A stretch of DNA of 64,000 bases from Aurelia coerulea (lineage: Eukaryota; Cnidaria; Scyphozoa; Semaeostomeae; Ulmaridae), in contig CM076961.1 of NCBI GenBank assembly GCA_039566865.1, forward strand, positions 2,673,501 to 2,737,500, written 5' to 3'. The notes beneath the pieces were generated by a model that saw only the letters and a list, made by a program, of their open reading frames with translations, made no database searches and had not been told where the DNA came from. Positions 1 through 13,100 of the stretch are shown piece after piece. Positions within the stretch are counted from its first letter, which is position 1. The number at the start of each line of letters is the position of its first letter. The position numbers were made by a program, and so were the translations under genes.

Positions 1-884
1 CTTTCAAGCTATTTAATTTGATAAAGGAGGCAATATACTTTCACACCGCCTTGTTAAAGTGTTTAACCGTTTGTTCGAAAATAGCCTATTTTATTTTAGC
101 ATCATAGTGATTGTTTGATAGTATTTAACTGAATTAAATGGATTATTGATATAAAGAATGTGAATTCATGAAAAGCCTTAGCCGTAAAATCAAATTTTGG
201 ACAAGGTTGTCTTTCCTGTCCTTCTCATACCATTAGTTATTTTTGAAAACAATTAGCAGCAGCCTTGCCCCCTCTCCTGTCTGTTCTATTGTGTGTACAC
301 TGCAATGGTTAGTTTATCGTCAAGTGCCTCTCACTGTGGGAACACGATGACGTGTACAATTCTTTTACAGTTTTCTTTTCTTTGGAAATAACTTAGGGTT
401 TTTGCTGTAAATCTGCCGTGGAAATTTAACGATATCTTGATTAGTTTCAAAATGGCTGCATTTATTAAATTTGAGGCTATGACATCATCAAATTTCTAAA
501 TCCTAAACCAGGAAAGCTACAGATTTCTTCGTGCCACCATATTGTAGACCTTTATAAACTATAGTTTTCTTGAAAGTTGTATCAGTTTTCCTCTACTGGT
601 TTAAGATTTACGATGATTTAATTTTTTTCAAAATTTTCCAGGAATTTTTTAAAAAAATAACAGAATAGCCGCCATTTTGAAAGAAATCAAGATATCAAAA
701 AATTTCCACGGCAGATTTACAGGAAAGTACCATAAGTTCCTTTCAAGCCATTCAATTCAAAGAAATATGTAATAGAATTTTACACCCACCTTCTTAAATA
801 TTTGAAGGACTTGAGCCCTGCAGTTTGTATTTTACACTTTTTGCTTTAGATGAAAAAAAAATAATAAATTATCTATTTTTATAG
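1..884. other. Intron sequence of the coiled-coil gene, upstream of exon 1
   Basis: No exon could be supported. The stretch about 340-824 is a worn copy of the A-type MITE (right end GACTTGAGCCC; left end not intact). Bases 1-340 show nothing recognised. Confidence 0.6.
340..824. repeat. MITE family A, degraded copy
   Basis: Internal sequence and right terminal repeat match the other A elements (for example 3809-4311). The left terminus and target duplication are not visible. Confidence 0.7.
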
Positions 885-1147
885 ATGGGAGAGCAAATCA
901 GTTACTTGTCTTGAAAACCCAATGGCAAGGATGGCGAGACAAAAACACTGAAGATAAATTAGCCCACTTGGAACAACATCGTGCTATGCTACAAGAAGCG
1001 GTGGCGCTTGTGTTTGAAAACAGGAAGGAGCATTTGCGAGTGACGTCATCGGTTCATGATGATCTGGCCGTTGCGGCTATGATGTTGAGTGATTTGCAAA
1101 GACAGCAAGGGAATGAATGCAAGGGGTTGATCAACTTCAACGACAAG
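885..1147 (+). CDS. Coiled-coil gene exon 1 (block 1, segment A)
   Basis: The acceptor AG at 883-884 follows a T-rich tract; another AG at 900-901 would start the exon at 902 in phase 0. The donor GTAAGT is at 1148. With the first acceptor the exon enters in phase 1, so at least one more exon lies upstream of the window. It ends in phase 0 after a segment-A signature (LSDLQ, then NDK). Confidence 0.8.
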
Positions 1148-4100
1148 GTAAGTCTTCGGAAAAGAATTAACGCTGTAAAATAGTCTTGAATAATGGACTG
1201 CTCGCAATAAATCCACAAACCCAACATTAGACATGGTAATCTGTGGGGAAAACTGTTAAATCTTTCAAAAGAATAACAACCACATTAAATTGTAACTAGG
1301 GAGAAAACTGTTAAATCCTGCAATAGAAACAACGAATTAATCTATAAACACCATGGAAGGAAAGAAAATACGTTAATAGCTGCAATAAAGGGCAACATTG
1401 GGTTAACAGTTTTCTTTCCACACATTACATGCGTGTTTATCACGATGAGTCCGTTATTTGAGGCTGTTTTTGAATCCTGTATCGCAAATAGTTCATTTAA
1501 ATTAAGGGTGTGTTTGCAAGAGAAAATTTCCCAAACAGAAGGGCCGACAGAAGAGGATGCGGAATGTTCCTTCGTATGCTCCAATGAGGATCTGAGAAGA
1601 ATTAACAGTAACAGTATGAAATGGCTCATAAATATACATATAATGGTTCTTATGTAGAAGTTGCTTGTTTCGCCAAAAATCTGCGTGGGGGGTTCTTAAT
1701 CTGCAGTTATTCTTATGCGAGTTTTCACTGTATATGTAGCTGTAAAGTTTGTTGCCTTTATAATTCGTGTGAAGTATTTTTTCCCTTTCGGCACTTAGCC
1801 TATGTGGCAATTTCAGGCCGCATGTTGTGTAGTTATCTGCAGTAAAATGTGCATCATGCTCAAGAGGTCAGTACTCAGTTGATTTTATCTATCTTTAATG
1901 AAGCTGAATTGTTTGACACATCATCTTCCATTTCTCTCAGGACAAGTCAGATTTATCACGGATGGCAAGTCGCGAAATCAGGGCTTGTGAAGAACAATGG
2001 TTTGACAACATCGCAGCAGTTATTTTCGGTATCCGAGACGTTTCCAATGAGGAGGAGGAAGTTATCAAGGCTTTGAACGAAAAATATGATGCTTTGCGTG
2101 ATCAGCTACTGCTTGAAGCTTTGAAGAAACAAATGAATGACGCTGAATGGGCGCAGTTGTCAGAACAGGAAAGACAAGCCAGGCTAACCAAGTTAAAGCT
2201 GATGGAAAGGAGGCTAAGGAAAGAAGGGAAATATGACGAAGCTGCTGCGTTGCTTGGAGATGCTATGAAAAATTCTGAGCTACTTCAGGTAAGGTTTTGA
2301 CTGTAATGGTTGTTGTGATATTTGGCTGCAAATAGACAACATACGGCTCAAATCTTTAAAAAGGTCGGTGTACAATTCTATTGCAGTTTTCTTTGAAATA
2401 AATGGCTTGGAAGGAACTTAGGGTTTCTTGCTGTGAATCTGCTGTGGCAATTCATTGATATCTTGATTAGTTTCAAAATGGCGGCATTTATTAGATTTAA
2501 GGCTATGACGTCATCAAATATCTAAATCCTAAACTAAAAAAGCTACAGATTTCTCCTTGCCATTATATTGAAGACCTTCATAAACTATGATTTTCTTGAA
2601 GGTTATATAATGTTTGCTCTATTAGCTTAGGATTTACGATGAATTAAACTTTTTTCAAAATTTTCCATGAATTTTTCAAAAATAATTGAATTGCTGCCAT
2701 TTTGAAGAAAATGAAGATATCAACAATTGTCCATGGCAGATTTACAGCAAAGTTCCGTTCAAGCCATCGAATTCAAGGAAAACTGCAATAGAATTTTACA
2801 CCAACCTTTTTAAAGATTTGAAAGATTTGAGCCCTATGCTTGGTTTTGGAGAATTCGAGCGGTGCAAAATTTGTTTCTTTTCAGTTCACAAAGAGAAATT
2901 ATTGTTTTTCCTCCTGTCTGTGAATCTTTGTGCCACTCAGTTCTTCATTGATTTTGTTTTTGGGTTACTCGTTTTACTTACTTAACAACTCCCGTCTTGC
3001 TCTTTTCAGTCACTCATGGGAGAAAATCGTCAACGCTACAACGAGAAATTGCAAGAGAGACTGAGATTGAGAAAGAAGCGAATTCAAGATGGCGAAGATG
3101 TTGATGATGACGATAATGAACTTGTTGAAGATGATGACGCAAAAACAAGTGGAAATCTATTGAAAGATCTACAGCTAAGATATGAGCAAGAAAAAGAAGC
3201 TTTACTGCGAAAACTTCAGGTAATTACAATAAAGACTGTGTGCATGTTAGAAGTGTTTTTCTTCCCCAGATAATTCTTAAAGGAGCTGCCTCGCCAAATT
3301 GTAAACAAAATGATGATTTTTGCAATTTTTTGAAAGGTGATATCACACAGGATTTTCATATTTTTTTCAAAATGAAAGTTGCTGTTTGGACATAAATCAT
3401 AGTACTTCACTAAGGAACAATCCAAACATTCATATCTTCTACGATTGCTCGGATATAAGTGGATTTTTAACGGTCACTTTTTGGTGGCTTGGGTAAAGCC
3501 ACCAAAAAAGCTGCATAAAACAATGGAGAACAATGGCCACGTGCGGTGTTATTAGATTTGTTTACGGTTTGGCGACGGAGCCCCTTTAACGACTTTACCA
3601 CTTTTTCTTCCAGGAGGGCGAAGGAAAATTTGAAAGCGAGAAAGAAAGGCAAGCCGAACTGATGAGATTACGGTTGGAAAAACGAAGGGCAGAGAGAGAA
3701 GGGAATTTTGAGAGTGCTGCGCTTGTGCTTGGCTTAGCTGAAAGAAATCAAGCTTCCAAGGAGGAGAAGTGAGTTATGATTATGATTATCATTCTTGATA
3801 CGGTACAGAGCATAGGGCTCAAATCTTTGAGAAGGTCGGTGCAGAATTTTATTGCATTTTTCTTTGAATTGGATGGCTTGAAAGGAACTCATGTTACATT
3901 GCTGTAAATCTGCCATGGAAATGTTTTGATATCTTGATTTTTTTTTCAAAATGGCGGCAATTTAATTACTTTTGAAAAAATTCATGGAAAATTTTGAAAA
4001 AATTTAAATCATCGCAAATCCTAAACTAATAGAGGACGCATCATATAACCTTCAAGAAAATCATAGTTTATGAAGGTCTACAATATTGTTGCAAGCAGAA

Positions 4101-7100
4101 ATCGGTAGCTTTTCTAGTTTAGGATTTAGAAATTTCATGACTTCATAGCCTCAAATTTGATAAATGCCGCTATATTGAAACTAATCAAGATATCAATAAA
4201 TTGCCATGGCAGATTTACAGTTAAAAACCTAAGTTCCCTCCAAGACGTTTTTTTAAAGAAAACTGCAATAGAATTTTACACCGACGTTTTTAAAGATTTG
4301 AGCCCTATGTTACGGTACAGGTCTTACGCACATTATGGCTTCCCTACCTAAGAATCGTTCAGCTTTACGTTGGATGTGAGCCTCAGTAGTTTCTTATAAG
4401 TAGGGAAAGGGGGGGGGGGACTATTTTTCAGTAGCCTAAAAGTTTCTTTCAGGTGCTTCCTTAAATGCAGACCCTTACTCTATCCGAATCTCTTTGGTAT
4501 CGTTGTATATTTTTTATATACCGGGTGAGTCAGAAAAAAGAATCCTCGTTTGAAAGGTGATGGCTCCCTGGATCTCAAGACAATGATATCGGCAAATGTA
4601 TAGTTTGATGGTAGAAATATTCAATTCTACTATAAAATTTACCTGACTGAAATCGGCCACTCCATTCTGAAATTATGAGGGATTTTCTCCAGGGAGCGTC
4701 TTCAAAAAATTTTCAAAACGTGCTCAAAATCATGAACGGATTTCCCTAACACTTCTGCCTTACAATGGCCTTACAGCACTGACTTGTGAACGCCTTTAGC
4801 ACGTGCTATCCTCTTGGGAGGATGAACAAGTCCTCCCCCTGGTATCGATGACCTATTTAGGGGGATTCCATTCTCCCAAGAGGACAAAATACATGAATTT
4901 ATGTGAGTGTCATCAGTTTTAGGAAGGAAAATGTGCTCATTGTTTTCATTCGTTTTTGCAGGTTTTTGGAAGGGGCTTCCTGCAGAAAATCACCCATATC
5001 CACGGGAAGGAATGGCCAATTAAGGCCAGGTGAATTACTGAACCTAATTGAACATATTGGCAATAAAACAAGACATTTGTCAATATTATTGCTTTGATAT
5101 TCATGAAGCAGTGGCCTTCCAAGCGGGGATCCTTTTTTCTGACTCACCCGGTATATTCAATATAAAATTTCACAAAGACACTACGTACGAACTACTTTAC
5201 TACACTACAAGGGCCATACCACGGAGTGCAGGAGACCATTACAACTCTGCAGTCATTAACATAATGATTGCGTAGATAAGCTAAATTCGAATATACAGCC
5301 ACGAAAAAATGCACAAACACAATTTTCACAGATAAATGCTAAAGTTGTTTTCACTTTATATGTCGAGTTAAATTTGGCAATAGGCGATAATTCTGAGTGT
5401 CACCCAAAGTAGGGACCAGATGACCTTGTATCTTTTCCTGCTTTGGATGGCACAGTGACAAGTAATCTTTTTGTGCTTTAATTGTTTTGATGATGGTGTG
5501 AATTTACAACGACAACAAATTACTGCTGTCACGGTTCTCCGCTCAGAGTCCCCGTCGCTCAAGATCATCAGCCCATGCAATCAGATCTTTTCCACAAAGT
5601 TGGTTGTATTGTCAAGTGCAACCCCAAACAATGCCAAAACGATACAAAAAGGTGCAATAAGAAAGAAAAAAGACAATAGAAGAAAAAGTATTACTGTGTC
5701 GTTCTTGTGTTGACGTTAATTCAGAGTTTTATTCGTACACATTTCTACCAATATTATCTTTTTCATGCTTAACCGTATCATTTGATTCCACCAGGCTAAA
5801 GAAAGATAGAGAAAGACAAGAACAGCTTGCAAGAGAAAGACTCGAAGCTCGTAGAAATGCAAGAAAAAAGAAAGAAAAGATTGAAGAGGATCCTGAGCCT
5901 GAAAAAGGTAAGACAATCTTCAAATAAGAGGAATGAGCTTTTACCTTAATAATAATAATACTAATAATAATGCAAAATTTATATAGCGCCACAATAATTT
6001 AAGATACTCGGTTGCACTTTACATTGTAAGGCCTATTTACAATTTAAAAATCCGATTTAAGAATATGTATAAAAGAATAAGATTAAAAGCATGTTAAAAT
6101 TTACAATTCTTGATGACTTATAGGAAAACGATGTTCCTCAACCCTAGTCCAATACTAATTGTACGCTATTTGAAAATAATGTGTTTTCAGGAGCCTCTTG
6201 AAAGTTTTTATACATTTTGTGTTCTTTATATTTTCTGGTTACTGCAGGAGCAGCATATGTAAATTCTCTGGTGCCAAGTGTTTTAGTTCTTGTCATTGGT
6301 AGCTTCAGTCTATTTTTCTTATTTGATCTCAGTACTCTGCAGCTTTCCTGAACTTCCAAGAGATCGGCGAGATATTTTGGTGCAAATCCTTCAGTTTGTC
6401 TTCTAACTCGTTCTCTCCTGTATGTAGCCTACGACTACATGCGCTTATTAAACGATACGAGGTCCATGCTGGAAAATATTTGTACCGCAGTTCGACGTAC
6501 GTACTGAATACAATGAGGTCTTAACAAGGAACTGAGGTTCAAGTGTTTTCCAGCATGGATCGATTAATCGTTTAATAAAGGCTTATTATATGGTAGAAAC
6601 TTTTCAGAAGCATTGTTAAAATTATTGTGCTGTTCTACTGTATTGTTATCCTGTTCATCGCTGTAGTGAGTCGTTTCGACGGCAGCTACATTCGTATGTT
6701 CTTGTATGATTGCAAGTTTATATTTAAAATTTTCAGCAGAGAAGTCTTCGAGGAATAAGCTAAACCTTGGATGTCCATGTTTTTGGCCCAGGCCTACAAA
6801 AGAAGCATCGCCCTTGTTGTTGATTTCTAAAGCAACTCCAGTCCAAATTTTATTTTAGCATGGCTCCCTGTAAAACAGTATGTAAGTATGTATGGATTAC
6901 CGTGGATAAAAAAGTTAGAAAAAATTAAAATGAGATGAATACCAATTCGAAAAGACGGCTTTTTCGGACCGATCAAGACAAATCAAATTGCTCCATTGCC
7001 AGTCCAAAGAGCCGTAAATAAAGATGGGAAAAAGCCATATTTTCAAATAACATGAAGCGGAACCCAATTATTGTTTTGAGTATGGATCTTCATTTCAAGA

Positions 7101-10100
7101 AACATTGCCTTTTCTCTTTCAGGCGACATCACAGGCTGGCAAGACTGTGTAATGAAAGAACTTGAAAAGAGGCATAAACAAGAGAGGGACTTTTTCATTG
7201 ATTTGATGAAGGACCCAGAGATTGAGGACATCAGGGACGAAGCCAAAAACATGTCAGACGAAGAAAGATTTGAAAGAATTTCAAAATTAAAGGATAAAAG
7301 AGAAGAGCTGGATCTTGAAGATAAATGTAAGTATAATTGTTCTGAATTTGATAAGAATTTGAACTACAAGTCGGCAGGAAATAACATTGGGGAAATTCAA
7401 GATTTTGAATTTTAGAGAAGAACTTTGACATTAGTGCCTCTTTCGTTTTGTGCTGTACTTTTTAATTGTATTTCATTGATATTGTAAAGTTTGTTGGTGT
7501 TTAATTTTGAGTGAAATATATTTTTAATTACGAATTTGTATGTAGTGGAATTTTAAAATGAAAGGAACTGAACTTAACTAATCACAACACCATGTTACAT
7601 TACCCCCATTTAGCTTTGGTATTAACAAGGACACATTTTGTAAGACAATAGCACGAGTTGGTTTTGATTGACACCGCAATTCAAAGCGATTAGCGATCGC
7701 AGACAAAGGAAATTCTCTCAACCAGTAAATCAAAACAAGCAAAGCCGCAAAGGTTTCTCTTAAACCCAAGGTAGCTAGCTCGCTCGTTGTGCATTCCAGA
7801 AATTGTTTTAAAGAACAAACATGAGCATAGATCGAAAGAAAAAGGATATATCTACACATTCACCTCGGGCATTTAATTCACATGATTCAAAAGCCGATTG
7901 GGAGGCGATTCAATTCTCTTTTTTTTGGATGCAATTAAAACAGTTACTGCTCAGCTTCTGAACCAAAGAAATAAAATGCCCGAGGTAGATGTGCAGATAT
8001 ATCCTTCTTGTTTCGATATATGCTCATGTTTGTTCTTAAAAACAATTTCTGGAATGCACAAAGAGGGCACTAGCTACTTGGGTTTCAGAGAAACTTTTGC
8101 GACTTTGTTTGTTTTGAATTACTGGTTGAGAGAATTTCCTTTGTCTGCGATCGCTAATCGCTTTGAATTGCAGTGTCAATCAAAACCAACTCGTGCTATT
8201 TTCTTACCAAATCTGTCCTTCTTTTTGGTATTGCATTTGAAGCTAATTATTCCAATGTATCTATATATATTATCTTTAAATCACAGCTGACCAAGAAGAG
8301 CATGGCGCCATTTTAGAAATGGCAGCTTCTGTAAAGATGATCATACGACAGACAGCTCTAGCTAAAGCACAGGGTACTGAGAAGTCTTTAGATGATATTG
8401 ATGTAGATGACGTCATTGTTTCATTGATGGCTGATCTGCAGCAGATACAGGATAAAGAAAGCGAAGGCATGATACACAATGTGCAAGATAAGGTAAGTGC
8501 AAGAAAAAATTGTCGAATCCTGCAAGAAAAAAGCGAGGTATTCTTAAAACCTGAAAGGAAAGAAATAAGTTAGTAACTCACCTGTAACTGCGATGAAGAA
8601 CAATGTTGAATAAACAAAAACCGCGCTTCATCGCGCACTCATCTGTTCGGTTCGTGCGAAGAACGAATTAACGATAAAAACAAGCCACTTTTATTACCAG
8701 ACTAGCAAAAGAAAATTGAAAATCACATGTCAATAACACCTAAGCCACTCATTGGCTAAACTCAATCAACAGCCGCCAAAGATCAAAGCCTTTGGCGCCA
8801 AATCAGAGTAACTGCAACGTGAAAACAAACTCCTTCTGTCGGCAGAAGGAGGGATCTCGATTTTCAATTTTCTTTTGTTCGTCTGTTGATATAAATGGCT
8901 TGTTTTTATCGTTGATTTGTCCTTCACACGAACCGAACTGATGATGAGTGTGCGTTGAAACGCGTTTTTGGTTATTCATCGTTGTTCTTTATCGCAGTTA
9001 CTTGTGAGTTACTAACTTATTTATGTCCTTTCAGGTTTTACGATTACCTCATTTTTCTTTCTCTTGCAGGATTCGATAGTTTTTTCTCTTGTTACTGGTT
9101 TGTTTTGGTTGTTGTTATTTTAAGGGAGTTAACAATCTTCTTTCTACAGATTTCGGAGTTTTGTTGCGTTTATAGGTTTAATAGGATGAGTCCGTTATTA
9201 AAAGCTATTTTCAAATTCGCAAAAAAGAAGAAACTCGTTCTGATTCTGAAAATATTGAAGATTTCAATCAGATACAACGTATAATTATAACAGCATGGCT
9301 GAAGTTTTTTTGAAGCCATATAGAATTTCATGCTAACCTCTTTAAATTTTTGTAACCCATGCTCTTGCAAGTAGCATGCTACGCTTCATTGCCCTTTTTT
9401 GAAAATCTATAAAATGCGAAATTGAAACATTTTATAAAGTGTATAAAATGCTAATACTGTTGTTTTTACAGAGCCAAGAAGAGCTTGCAGCATTGCGAAC
9501 AAAGCAGATAGATGCCAGAAAATATGAAGAGCTCTCAAATGTTGCGGAGGTGGTCTTCGCTTATGAAGGAGCAGGCACAGATAATGAGATTGTCAAAGCG
9601 CTTGACAAGAAATATGACACGTTGATGGATAAGCTTATTTTGGAATCTTTAAAGGACCAAATGGGTAAGCACATTTAGTTTCCCTCCTTCATAAATGTCA
9701 TGGCTTAATGAACTGCCTGTGTAATGGTTTATTTGTTCAAAGTTGGCCACTTCACTAGTGCAAATATGAGAATGTGTAAGACAATGTGCGAGAGACAACG
9801 GACATAGTCAGAAGCAAATGTTGCAGATTATAAGATTATAGATATAAGATATATATAAGATTATAAAGCCAACAGTTCTTTGGTTTAAGGATACAAGGAA
9901 CGCATACTAACTTTTTTAGTTTTCAAAAAAATAGATGATACTGGGTGCGCCAAAATAAACTATGCACGTTTGGCAGGCCACAATAAATCGTGCACTGGAG
10001 CGATTTTGAAGATGTATGACTTAATCTTTAGCAAAAAGCCTGAATTAGATTCTAGGACTATTTGCAGATTTTTCCGTTTTCAGTTTTTAGAGCTAGAAGC

Positions 10101-13100
10101 GAGTTTCTTAAAATGTTCGTTTTCGAAAACATTGAAAACGATCAAAAAACGTCGATCAAATTTTAAAAGATTCAACATGAATGAACAAAGAGAAAACGTT
10201 TTCAGGGGCATTTTGGAGGGTTCAGTACGAACTCTCGTGCAGCAGATTACAATTGGTCGATTTCTAAATAGCAAATCACCACGAACAAGTTCTCTCTCTG
10301 TCTATTCATGCCGATTCTTTAGAAAACTTGATCGATGTTTCTTGATCGTTTTCAGTGTTTTGGGAAACTAAAATTTTAGGAAACTCGCTTCTAGCTCTAA
10401 AAACTGATAGTGAAAAAATTTGCAAGAAATCTCAGTATCTAATTCAGGCTTTCTGCTAGCGATTAAGTCATAAATCTTCAAAATCGGTCAAGTGTACGAT
10501 TTATTGTGGCCTGCCAAACGTGCATAGTTTATTTTGGCGCACCCAGTAGATAACAGACAAATAATGGTGATAACTACGAACATGCATTCAGCATACATAT
10601 CACCTGTCTTGCTTGATATTTTCTCCAATATTTATTCGCTGTATCGCCCGCCATAGGTGCCGCTGAATGGGCAGCCATGTCAGAGAAAGAACGCCAGGCA
10701 GAACTCCTTCGCAGAAGACTTGAACAGAAACGACTAATGCGAGAAGGAAGACTGGAGGAGGCAGCAAGGGTCTTAGGCGAGGGATTTGAAGCTGATGCAA
10801 ATTTGAAGAAACTCATGGGGCAAAACAGGACAAAGTATGTGCTATTCATATTTATTTTCATAAAGTGTTTTACAGTAAAAATTTGAAGGCAGAAACACCG
10901 CAACACAGCGAAAAACCAACAGCAAATTTGTGTGTCAATTATATTTGTTACCAATATTTTCCCTGCCATGCAGTACTTCTTCAAGTCAACAGCCCTTAAG
11001 AAGTTCTGCATGGCAGGACGAAAGATTGGTAAGAAATATAATTCACACATATTTGCTGTTGTTTTTCGTTGTTTTGTGGTGTTTCTGCCTTCAAATTCTT
11101 TCATTCGTCACTGCAAGCATCTTCGGATCCAACGATCAACGTTGGTTTCGCGGTCTTTCCTTTTTTGAATTTGTAGGCCTTCTATAATTAATAGTTCAAC
11201 CATTGTCTCGTTTTTCCAGGGGTTGTCCCGAAGAATGTAATCTATCAAATTGCAACATAACACAATCTTTGTAACAGGATTGAGACGATAAGACAGACTA
11301 CATTCTGTGTTGTAACTCAGAGTTTCACGCTATACGGCGATCATCAGATAACTGAAAAACTCTACTCATGTTTACGCATTTATACATAATATACCGTGAT
11401 GACATAATCTTACAATTATTCTGTACGTGGGGTCTCTTTTGAAATTAATTAGATGATATTTGTTCTCATGGCAGCACAAAATGTTATTTGTTATCTCAAG
11501 TCTATAATTGATGAAATAGGACAGAAAGAAACTTTAGTGATGCTTTGGGTTGAGTAGATCATTATTGGAAGTTCATGGATTTTACTTTTATAAAGTTTAT
11601 GAAAATAAGATTCTTACATCACGGAAGATTATTTCGTTCATTTAAAAAGCTGAACGTTTACAAGCAAGGACACTTTGCATCCTGTTTTATGCAAAGATCA
11701 AGTGTCCTATTTTGCATCTCCCTTCTGGCCCATTTTACCTTATTCCACCCTATGATAAGATAAATTGTGGGAATGTTTCAGACGTGTGTTTGGGACATCC
11801 TGCATATTAATTTTCCCGCTGAGAACCCTTTGCCTTTCTTTACAGGTATGAAGAAATGATGAAGGAAAAACTAGCAAGAAGAAGGGAGAGATTGAAACAA
11901 GGCTTACCTGTCGATGAAGATGATGATGATGAATTACTTGCCGAATTTGAAGGAGGTGCAGAGGATGGCAAAGTTGATGCAAGAGCACTTTTAGAAGATA
12001 TGCAGAAAAGGTTAGCAATGTAAAGCATAACTGGTTTAAATTGCAGCAAAACAGTATGCCTCAATGTAGCAGGGCAAAATAGCCATATAAAGATAAAGCT
12101 GTGTGCAAAAGGGGAGAAAAACGACTGGAGAAACCGGTAAAAACCAGTAATACTGGTAGAAAAACGGAGACAAACAACTCAGAACAGTACCAGGGGGATT
12201 GAGGATTGCTGAGAATTAAGGGAAGGGTGGTCCCGAAGGATTAAGAGACTTTCGTGAATAAGAAGGTCAAAAGAATTCTCAGTTTTGCTGAGAATATCAA
12301 AATCTTCAAGGGATCCATTATGGCCGGACTTAGAAATGTGGTCCCCGATGGCAGAACAGTTACTTTTTATCTTTTGACCTGCTTTGTTGATTCCCAAGTG
12401 CTCTCTACAGCGGGTAACTAAATTACGGGTTGTTTTCCCATAGTACAAGGCATGGCAGCCAGGACACTTATATGAGTAAACTACAGAAGAGCACATGAGA
12501 ATAGGGAAGCGGTCCTTAAACCTAAAATATGATGCTAAACGCTTAGGAGAATTGAAAATAACCTTAAGCCTGAGATTAGGGTAACATTGTTTAAAGAGCC
12601 TAGTAAGCTTAGTTTTAACTTGCAAACTATAACTTCCTAGAAAGGGGAGGCAGAACATAAGAAACTGCTTTTCTTCGCGAGTAGGTGGAGGCCTTTTACT
12701 AAACTGCTGATCCAAGAAGGTTTTAATGACACGATCAACAAGTGGCACAGGGAAACAGTTTTCTTTCAAAATTCGTTTTATTCTAACAACCTCATCATGA
12801 AAATTTAAATACGTAGAACAAATGTGAAAAGCGCGGTACACTAGAACCCTAATTAAATTGACCTTGTATTTATTAGGCGAGAGAGATCCAAAATCAGTGT
12901 AAAGTCCTGTAAAAGTCTTCTTCCTATATAAGCTAGTAGAGAAACTATTTTGATCATGAGTGACTGACACATCTAGAAATGGCAGTGTGTTGTCCATTTC
13001 AAGTTCAACAGTAAATTTGATGTTAGGATGGTAGCTATTTATATGATCTAAAAACTTTTGAATGTCAGATCTGCATAAAATCCAAAGTTAAAATTTTCAT

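Noticed and set aside
7898..8290. 130-codon ORF
   Set aside because: Lies in the FB1 foldback and intron sequence; no homology to the surrounding protein segments.
9970..10371. 133-codon ORF
   Set aside because: Lies wholly inside the foldback MITE 9941-10546 and has a partial reverse counterpart, as expected of a palindrome.
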